Below are positions 6,511 to 11,426 of a DNA stretch of 11,426 nt, piece by piece (the stretch's first letter is position 1; each line of letters starts with the position of its first letter). Position numbers and translations under genes: made by a program. Under the pieces are notes generated by a model that was not told the DNA's origin, ran no database searches, and saw nothing but the letters and a program-made list of their open reading frames with translations. This DNA is from an uncultured Candidatus Melainabacteria bacterium (GTDB lineage Bacteria; Cyanobacteriota; Vampirovibrionia; Gastranaerophilales; Gastranaerophilaceae): contig CALEJY010000049.1 in assembly GCA_937898445.1 (NCBI GenBank), positions 1 to 11,426 on the forward strand. The letters run 5' to 3'.

Positions 6511-7815
6511 ATGCCAAAACATGATGATAGTAGATTAAAATGTTCATTTTGTGGAAAATCACAGGATCAAGTAAAAAAATTAATTGCCGGTCCTGAGGTT
6601 TACATTTGTGATGAATGTGTTGAGCTTTGTAACCAAATTCTTGATGAAGAATTTTTCGAAAATAAAGATAAAGAAGGCGGTGAAGGAGCTGAAGCTGCGG
6701 TTGAAGAAAAACCTATTCCAAAACCTCATGAAATTAAAGCGTATCTTGATGAATATATTGTTGGGCAAGATGATGCGAAAAAGGTTTTGTCAGTTGCAGT
6801 TTATAACCACTATAAACGTTTGAAACATAACAAAGAAGCTGATAAAGATGCCGTTGAAATTCAAAAGTCTAACATTTTGCTTGTTGGACCGACCGGTTCT
6901 GGTAAAACTTTGTTGGCTCAAACTTTGGCTAAAATGTTGGATGTTCCGTTTGCGGTTGCAGATGCTACAACATTGACAGAAGCCGGTTATGTTGGTGATG
7001 ACGTTGAAAATATTCTGTTAAGATTATATCAGAATGCCGAATTTGATTCTGCGAAAGCTGAACGTGGAATTATATACATAGACGAAATTGATAAGATTTC
7101 AAGAAAATCAGAAAATACATCAATTACACGTGATGTTTCAGGTGAAGGTGTTCAACAGGCTTTATTGAAAATGATTGAAGGAACTGTTGCACATGTTCCG
7201 CCTCAAGGTGGAAGAAAACATCCTCATCAGGAATTTATTGAAATTGATACAAAAAATATCTTGTTCATTGTTGGCGGTGCTTTCGTTGGCTTGGATAAGA
7301 TTGTTGAACACAGAGCAGGTGAAGGTACATCTGTTGGATTTGGTGCTAAAGCTCCTATGACGCAGGTTGAAAAAGAGGCTGCAGCTGCTAGAATGTTGAA
7401 AAAGTTGCAACCGGAAGACTTGCTAAAATTCGGTTTAATTCCTGAATTTATCGGTCGTGTTCCTGTTTATGCAGTTTTGGATCAATTGAACGAAAAAACA
7501 TTGAAAATGATTTTGACTGAACCAAAAAATGCCGTTGTAAAACAATACAAATGTTTGTTAGAAATGGATGGCGTAGATTTGGAATTTGAACCAGAAGCAA
7601 TTGATTTGATTGCACAAGAAGCTATCAAACGTAAGACTGGTGCAAGAGCTTTGAAATCAATTGTTGAAGAAATCATGCTTGATGTTATGTATGATGTTCC
7701 GACCAAAAATGATATCAAAAAATTTGTTGTTACGGCTGATATGGTTAAAAATCGAAAAAATGCAGAGGTTGTGCCATTGCCAACCAAAGATGACAACAAA
7801 GAAATCAGTGCATAA
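6511..7815 (+). CDS. clpX: ClpX, AAA+ unfoldase of the ClpXP protease
   Basis: ClpX is a hexameric AAA+ ATPase that recognises tagged or adaptor-bound proteins, unfolds them and feeds them to ClpP. The 434-residue product has every expected element. The zinc-binding domain has C11, C14, C33 and C36. Walker A is GPTGSGKT at 126-133. The pore-1 loop is GYVG at 159-162, Walker B is IIYIDEID with D191-E192, and the RKH loop is 235-237. The ClpP-docking loop is V275-G-F (IGF in E. coli), the arginine finger is R316 in PEFIGR, and sensor 2 is GAR at 377-379. The start at 6511 matches the family N-terminus, although no convincing Shine-Dalgarno precedes it (only AAAGAAAG). Translation may therefore depend on the small gene upstream. 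It is the last gene of the operon and is followed by a strong terminator. Confidence 0.98.
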   Translation: MPKHDDSRLKCSFCGKSQDQVKKLIAGPEVYICDECVELCNQILDEEFFENKDKEGGEGAEAAVEEKPIPKPHEIKAYLDEYIVGQDDAKKVLSVAVYNHYKRLKHNKEADKDAVEIQKSNILLVGPTGSGKTLLAQTLAKMLDVPFAVADATTLTEAGYVGDDVENILLRLYQNAEFDSAKAERGIIYIDEIDKISRKSENTSITRDVSGEGVQQALLKMIEGTVAHVPPQGGRKHPHQEFIEIDTKNILFIVGGAFVGLDKIVEHRAGEGTSVGFGAKAPMTQVEKEAAAARMLKKLQPEDLLKFGLIPEFIGRVPVYAVLDQLNEKTLKMILTEPKNAVVKQYKCLLEMDGVDLEFEPEAIDLIAQEAIKRKTGARALKSIVEEIMLDVMYDVPTKNDIKKFVVTADMVKNRKNAEVVPLPTKDDNKEISA

Positions 7816-7818
7816 TTT

Positions 7819-7854
7819 AAAGGGCGATGTTAAGTCGCCCTTTTTATTTATTTT
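7819..7854 (+). terminator. Intrinsic terminator of the clpP-clpX operon
   Basis: A 9-base-pair stem, AAAGGGCGA (7819-7827) with TCGCCCTTT (7835-7843), closes a 7-base loop. It runs into a T-rich tract, TTTTTATTTATTTT (7841-7854). It begins a few bases after the clpX stop and separates that operon from polA. Confidence 0.92.
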
Positions 7855-7865
7855 AACTTAACAAT

Positions 7866-7894
7866 TTGTCAAGGTTTGGTTTTTATGAGAAAAT
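7866..7894 (+). promoter_or_regulatory. polA promoter, probably giving a leaderless mRNA
   Basis: TTGTCA (7866-7871) and GAAAAT (7889-7894) are separated by 17 bases, with an extended -10 TG at 7886-7887. The seventh base after the -10 is the A of the polA ATG (7901), so the mRNA could start exactly at the start codon. No Shine-Dalgarno sequence precedes this ATG, which fits. Confidence 0.5.
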
Positions 7895-7900
7895 AGAGCT

Positions 7901-10717
7901 ATGGGGAATAGTAAAACTTTAATTTTAATAGATGGACATGCACTAGCTTTTAGGCAATATTATGCGCTTGAAAGAACCAATATGAAAACGTCTGACGGAA
8001 CTCCGACTTGGGCGGTGTATGGATTTTTTAAGGCAATTTTTGATTTGCTTAAAAATGAGGATTTAAAAGCTGATGCGATTGCGGTTGCGTTTGACGTTAG
8101 TCACAAAACTTTTAGAACAGAAAAATTTGCAGATTACAAATGCAATCGTTCTGCCATGCCAGATCCTATGAGAGTGCAAATGGGGTTGATAAACGAAGGT
8201 TTGAGAGCGTTTAGTATTCCGATTTATACAAAAGAAGGTTTTGAAGCAGATGATGTTATCGGCACTATTTCTCGAGAAGCGTGCGAACTTGGTCATAAAG
8301 TTTTGATTTTGACAGGTGATCAGGATGCTTTTCAATTGGTTGATAAAGATGGTTGTGTAAAAGTTATATTGCCGAAAAATGGTGAACTTATTGAATATAA
8401 CTGGGACAAAATTTATGAAAAATTGGGTGTTTATCCAAATCAGGTTATAGATTATAAAGGCTTGAGAGGTGATACTTCTGACTGTATTCCGGGAATTAAG
8501 GGAATTGGAGAAAAAACTGCGCAAAAATTGCTTGCTCGTTATGGCACATTGGATGCGTGTTTGGCAGATTGCGAAAATATTCCTGAAAAATCTGTTAGAG
8601 AAAAGATTTGTAATGGTATTGAACAAGCTAAATTAAGTCAATATTTGGCAACAATTATCAGAGATTTGGATGTAAATTTTGATTTTGATAAAACAAAAGT
8701 TGAATTGCCAGATGTTGCAAAGGTTACAGAATTTTTGAAAAAAATGCAGTTTTATACATTTATAAAAAACATTAATTCAATTTTGTATTCTTTTGACAAA
8801 GTTGAACATTCGGTTCCACAAGAAACTCCGCAAATTAACCCTGACGGCTCTGTTCAATTGGGATTTTTCTCAGAGGCAGTTAATCAAGAAATCAATAAAA
8901 GTTCTGATTTTGCGGTTGATAAAAAATGTATTACGGATACTGATGATTTGCAAAAATTAGTTGATGATTTGAAACAACAGTCATTAATTGCTTTTAAACT
9001 TTATGCAAATATCAAAAATGCCGTAAATACTTCTTTAACAGGTATTTCTGTTGCTTATAAAAAAGGATTGAGTGCAAATGATAGAGTTTCTATTAATGAT
9101 GACGACAATTCAGAAACAAAAACTTTTTATATCCCGTTAAGACATTCTTCAATCGAAAATCAGTTGAGGGAAGAAGATGTTATAAATATTCTTAAACCTG
9201 TATTTGAGGATGAAAAAATCAAAAAGACAACTCATGATGCAAAATCTGAATACAATGTGTTGAGGTGTTTGGGAGTTGAAACAAAAGGTATAATTTTTGA
9301 TACAATGCTTGCAAGCTATGTCAAAGATACTAACAGAAATCATGAACTAGATATTCAAGCTTTAGAAAATTTAGATCATGCGATTACTCCGTTTGCGCCG
9401 TTTGAAAAAGAGAAGAAAAAACAGTTAAAGTTTGAAGATGCAAATTTGGATGCTATTTTGAATTTTGCATCGGAAGAAGTAGCTATAATTGTTGAATTGA
9501 CTAAATTTTGGTCAGAAAATCTTGATGAAAACGAGTTGAAATTAGTTTATGATATAGAAGTTCCGTTGACCTTTGTTTTAGCAGATATGGAATATGACGG
9601 TGTTTCTATTGACGAAAAATATTTGAATGATTTGACCGCTTTTATGAATGCAGAATTAGCCAAAATTGAGGGAAAAGTTTACGAATTGGCTGGTGTTCCG
9701 TTCAATATAAATTCTCCTCGACAAGTTGGTGAAACTCTGTTTGATAAGATGGGGATTAAATCTCGCAAAAAAAGAGGAAAAGCTGCGTATTCTACAAGTG
9801 CTGCGGTTTTGGAAGAATTGGCTGAGGATTATGAAATCGCTCAATTGATTTTGGATTACAGAAAATATTCTAAGCTAAAATCTACTTATACAGAGGCTTT
9901 ACCTGCTTTGATTGAGAGAAAAGATGGCAGAATACATACAACTTACAATCAAACAGTTACTGCTACCGGCAGATTGTCGTCGTCTAATCCGAATTTGCAG
10001 AATATTCCTGTTAGAACGGAAGAAGGAAATAAAATTAGAAATGCTTTTGCGCCTAAAGATAAAGAAAATTATTTGATTTTGTCTGCGGATTATTCTCAGA
10101 TTGAATTGAGATTGTTGGCGCATATAACAGAGGACAAACACTTGTCAGAAGCTTTTAATAGCGGGATTGATGTTCATACTTTGACAGCATCAAAGGTTTT
10201 TGAAGTCCCAGTTGAAGAAGTTACAAAAGAAATGCGCTATAAAGCAAAAGCGGTAAATTTTGGAATAATTTATGGTCAGAGCAAATATGGTTTGGCAAAA
10301 GCTATAGGGATTTCAAATAAAGAGGCGGAAGAATTTATAAATAAATATTTTGCGACATATCCGAGAGTTAAGGCTTATATGGAAGGAACAGTTCTTGAAG
10401 TCGAGAAAAAAGGTTATGTTGAAACGATTTTCGGACGAAAAAGATATTTGGAAACCGAACTTGCAAGTTCTAATGCAATGATTAGAGAGTTTGGGAAACG
10501 AGCTGCAATTAATCAGCCAATGCAAGGCACTGCAGCTGATTTGATGAAAATTGCGATGATTGAGTTTTCAAAGAAATTGAAAGAAAATAATCTTAAATCA
10601 AAAATGATAATTCAGGTTCACGATGAACTTGTGGTTGAAGTTTTGAAATCGGAATTAGATGTAGTTACAAAATTGGTAAAAGAGGCAATGGAGCTAAATC
10701 AGCCGTTGTCTTGTTGA
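7901..10717 (+). CDS. polA: DNA polymerase I, C-terminal tail displaced by a frameshift
   Basis: Pol I removes RNA primers and fills gaps in replication and repair. The 938-residue product has a 5' nuclease domain (about 1-295; D11, D65, E115, D117, D118, D140, D142, D191, D194), a 3'-5' exonuclease-like domain (about 340-540) and a polymerase domain (about 545-938). Polymerase motif A is D730-YSQIE735, motif B spans R779 to Y791 with K783 and F787, and motif C is H907-D-E. The exonuclease residues are lost: the usual DTE is replaced by KLY around 366-368, and the other two aspartates read E450 and probably E526, so proofreading is probably absent. The frame ends NQPLSC-stop. The expected Pol I tail LVDVNVGESWKEQ lies in the next frame, 10710-10751, consistent with one extra T near 10709. 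ATG 7901 matches the family start, although no Shine-Dalgarno is present. Confidence 0.96.
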   Translation: MGNSKTLILIDGHALAFRQYYALERTNMKTSDGTPTWAVYGFFKAIFDLLKNEDLKADAIAVAFDVSHKTFRTEKFADYKCNRSAMPDPMRVQMGLINEGLRAFSIPIYTKEGFEADDVIGTISREACELGHKVLILTGDQDAFQLVDKDGCVKVILPKNGELIEYNWDKIYEKLGVYPNQVIDYKGLRGDTSDCIPGIKGIGEKTAQKLLARYGTLDACLADCENIPEKSVREKICNGIEQAKLSQYLATIIRDLDVNFDFDKTKVELPDVAKVTEFLKKMQFYTFIKNINSILYSFDKVEHSVPQETPQINPDGSVQLGFFSEAVNQEINKSSDFAVDKKCITDTDDLQKLVDDLKQQSLIAFKLYANIKNAVNTSLTGISVAYKKGLSANDRVSINDDDNSETKTFYIPLRHSSIENQLREEDVINILKPVFEDEKIKKTTHDAKSEYNVLRCLGVETKGIIFDTMLASYVKDTNRNHELDIQALENLDHAITPFAPFEKEKKKQLKFEDANLDAILNFASEEVAIIVELTKFWSENLDENELKLVYDIEVPLTFVLADMEYDGVSIDEKYLNDLTAFMNAELAKIEGKVYELAGVPFNINSPRQVGETLFDKMGIKSRKKRGKAAYSTSAAVLEELAEDYEIAQLILDYRKYSKLKSTYTEALPALIERKDGRIHTTYNQTVTATGRLSSSNPNLQNIPVRTEEGNKIRNAFAPKDKENYLILSADYSQIELRLLAHITEDKHLSEAFNSGIDVHTLTASKVFEVPVEEVTKEMRYKAKAVNFGIIYGQSKYGLAKAIGISNKEAEEFINKYFATYPRVKAYMEGTVLEVEKKGYVETIFGRKRYLETELASSNAMIREFGKRAAINQPMQGTAADLMKIAMIEFSKKLKENNLKSKMIIQVHDELVVEVLKSELDVVTKLVKEAMELNQPLSC

Positions 10718-10735
10718 TGTAAATGTAGGTGAGTC

Positions 10736-11158
10736 ATGGAAAGAACAATAAAACTATTTTTAATAACAATGTTAATGCTGGTTATGGGTGGTGTTTCTGC
10801 TATTGCAGAGGATGGAATGTCTTTGAGTACATTGGTTACTCCCCAAAGTATTGATTATAATATTTGTACAAGAAATTATATTTTAACACCTGAAAAATTG
10901 TTCTATATGGCGATTGCAAGTATTAATGCAAATAGATTTACGATTGATGAAATACAGTCAAAAACGGGTTATATTTTGTTTACTGCGGTAAATAGGCAGT
11001 ATTTAGCAAGTGTTGTAAAAGTTGATGCGAATAAGTCAATGCTAAGAATAACTCCGACAAACAACAATTACTTTTTCGCTCCAGGAATTGTGTTGAATGT
11101 TTTCAGATATATTGATTTGAACGGAGCAACACCGGTTTATAATTTGGTGCAACGATAG
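10736..11158 (+). CDS. Small secreted protein of unknown function
   Basis: A 140-residue protein that I do not recognise. Residues 1-24 are a signal peptide: a basic start (R3, K6), a hydrophobic core LFLITMLMLVMGGVS and a cleavage site AIA|E after residue 24. The mature part of about 116 residues has no cysteine cluster, transmembrane segment or repeat. Its only cysteine is in YNICTRNY, so it is probably periplasmic. The pattern of alternating hydrophobic residues (GYILFTAV, SMLRITPT, VLNVFRYI) suggests a beta-rich fold, which is inference. AGGTGA (10727-10732) is a fair ribosome site. The ATG lies within the frameshifted tail of polA, overlapping it by 16 bases if that tail is read to 10751, so the gene is probably co-transcribed with polA and may be translationally coupled. 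No functional link to DNA replication is suggested. Confidence 0.72.
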   Translation: MERTIKLFLITMLMLVMGGVSAIAEDGMSLSTLVTPQSIDYNICTRNYILTPEKLFYMAIASINANRFTIDEIQSKTGYILFTAVNRQYLASVVKVDANKSMLRITPTNNNYFFAPGIVLNVFRYIDLNGATPVYNLVQR

Positions 11159-11160
11159 AC

Positions 11161-11189
11161 TTGAAAAACTTCAAAAAATTTGTTAAAAT
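11161..11189 (+). promoter_or_regulatory. Strong-looking promoter before the G-tract ORF
   Basis: TTGAAA (11161-11166) and TAAAAT (11184-11189) are 17 bases apart, with an extended -10 TGT at 11181-11183. Transcription would begin near 11196. AGAGGA (11211-11216) then lies six bases before ATG 11223. This complete set of signals indicates that a real gene starts at 11223. Confidence 0.55.
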
Positions 11190-11249
11190 AGAAATGTTAA
11201 CACAGAGCAGAGAGGAATTTTTATGAAAAAGAGATTTTTTAGTTGCATC

Positions 11250-11259
11250 GGGGGGGGGG
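11250..11259 (+). repeat. G10 homopolymer tract
   Basis: Ten consecutive Gs stand out in this AT-rich window, where I noticed no comparable G run. The tract lies in the first coding codons of the ORF at 11223. Such tracts slip during replication and can switch genes on and off, but they are also a common source of base-count errors. Confidence 0.95.
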
Positions 11260-11300
11260 CAATAGTCTAAAACCCTCTCATAATCACGGTTTATATCTGT

Positions 11301-11426
11301 TTTTAAGATGCGTAGATGCAAAGATGCGAAGAGGCAAAGTCGGTATCAAAGCAGCTAGGCAGCTAAGAAGTTATACAGCTTGGATTTTAAGATGCTTAGA
11401 TGCAAAGAAGCGAAGAAGTAAAGTCG
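11301..11426 (+). repeat. 84-base-period direct repeat, second copy cut by the window end
   Basis: Two 42-base blocks, 11301-11342 and 11385-11426, agree at 38 of 42 positions and start 84 bases apart. Both contain AGATGC and TAGATGCAAAG steps and end AAAGTCG. The 84-base offset is a multiple of three. In the frame opened by a nine-G tract the blocks encode LRCVDAKMRRGKV and LRCLDAKKRRSKV. Between them lies a shorter direct repeat, GCAGCTA (11351-11357 and 11360-11366). The second block ends exactly at the window edge, so the true extent is unknown. Confidence 0.85.

Larger units (their letters stand above)
11223..11426 (+). pseudogene. 5' end of a gene interrupted by a G10 tract, possibly phase-variable
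   Basis: From ATG 11223 the frame reads MKKRFFSCIGGGAIV and stops at TAA 11268-11270, 15 codons in all. The interruption depends on ten consecutive Gs (11250-11259) at codons 10-13. If the tract had nine Gs, the frame would continue as GGG-NSLKPSHNHGLYLF and remain open, with no stop, to the window end at 11426. That is at least 67 codons, with a very basic second half (KMRRGK, KKRRSK) encoded by an 84-base in-frame repeat. Good promoter and Shine-Dalgarno signals support a real start. I cannot identify the protein. One possibility is a long-leader prepilin-like secreted protein, whose hydrophobic segment would lie beyond the window, but nothing here proves that. A homopolymer sequencing error would produce the same picture. 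Confidence 0.45.

Noticed and set aside
8063..8626. A 187-codon open frame on the minus strand inside polA
   Set aside because: It lies wholly inside the 5' nuclease domain of polA, its translation is rich in Phe, Asn, Ile and Arg as expected of an antisense shadow, and it has no recognisable domain.
11161..11175. TTGAA-TTCAA mini-hairpin as a terminator after the secreted-protein gene
   Set aside because: A five-pair AT-rich stem is too weak, there is no proper U tract, and the same bases form the -35 of the next promoter.
11103..11321. A 72-codon minus-strand frame across the right end
   Set aside because: It has no ribosome site or recognisable motif, overlaps the end of the secreted-protein gene, and is better explained as a by-product of the repeat and promoter region.
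11301..11426. A CRISPR array at the right end
   Set aside because: Only two imperfect 42-base blocks are present, they are not palindromic, the period is 84 bases, and the spacing preserves a coding frame; no cas gene is present.

Overview
The window is AT-rich (roughly one third G+C by eye), densely coded DNA from a diderm bacterium. It encodes an LPS-type acyltransferase, a periplasmic PBP4 and a family 2 glycosyltransferase. Protein style, low G+C and the odd small ORFs suggest a gut-type member of Gastranaerophilales/Vampirovibrionia (Melainabacteria), but this is an impression without a database search (about 50-60% confidence). The window looks like the end of a contig, because its last 200 bases hold a G10 tract and an unfinished repeat.

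Left part (1-4122). A family 2 glycosyltransferase runs off the left edge on the minus strand. Divergent from it is a 138-residue protein of unknown function with glycine-zipper-like hydrophobic ends. It converges with, and overlaps by 4 bases, the end of a minus-strand operon. That operon reads DUF374 lysophospholipid acyltransferase, then nitrilase-superfamily amidohydrolase, then PBP4-type D-Ala-D-Ala carboxypeptidase. The three genes overlap one another, so translation is probably coupled; two of the three act on the envelope.

Middle part (4146-7854). This is a protein quality-control block on the plus strand: trigger factor (tig), a hairpin, clpP, a small protein made of two tandem ClpX-type zinc-binding domains, and clpX, closed by a strong intrinsic terminator. 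The double zinc-binding-domain protein between clpP and clpX is the most interesting gene of the window. It looks like a free-standing, duplicated copy of the ClpX N-terminal domain that normally recruits adaptors and substrates, so it may be a ClpXP adaptor, a competitor or a modulator.

Right part (7855-11426). polA follows, probably with a leaderless mRNA. Its 3'-5' exonuclease site is degenerate, and its last codons are displaced by an apparent one-base insertion: the conserved Pol I tail is present in the next frame. A small secreted protein of unknown function begins inside that displaced tail. Last comes a short ORF with an excellent promoter and Shine-Dalgarno sequence. It is interrupted at codon 10 by ten Gs; with nine Gs it would stay open to the end of the window through an 84-base in-frame repeat encoding a very basic sequence. 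This may be a phase-variable gene or a sequencing error. Its position close to the polA frameshift makes both explanations worth testing.
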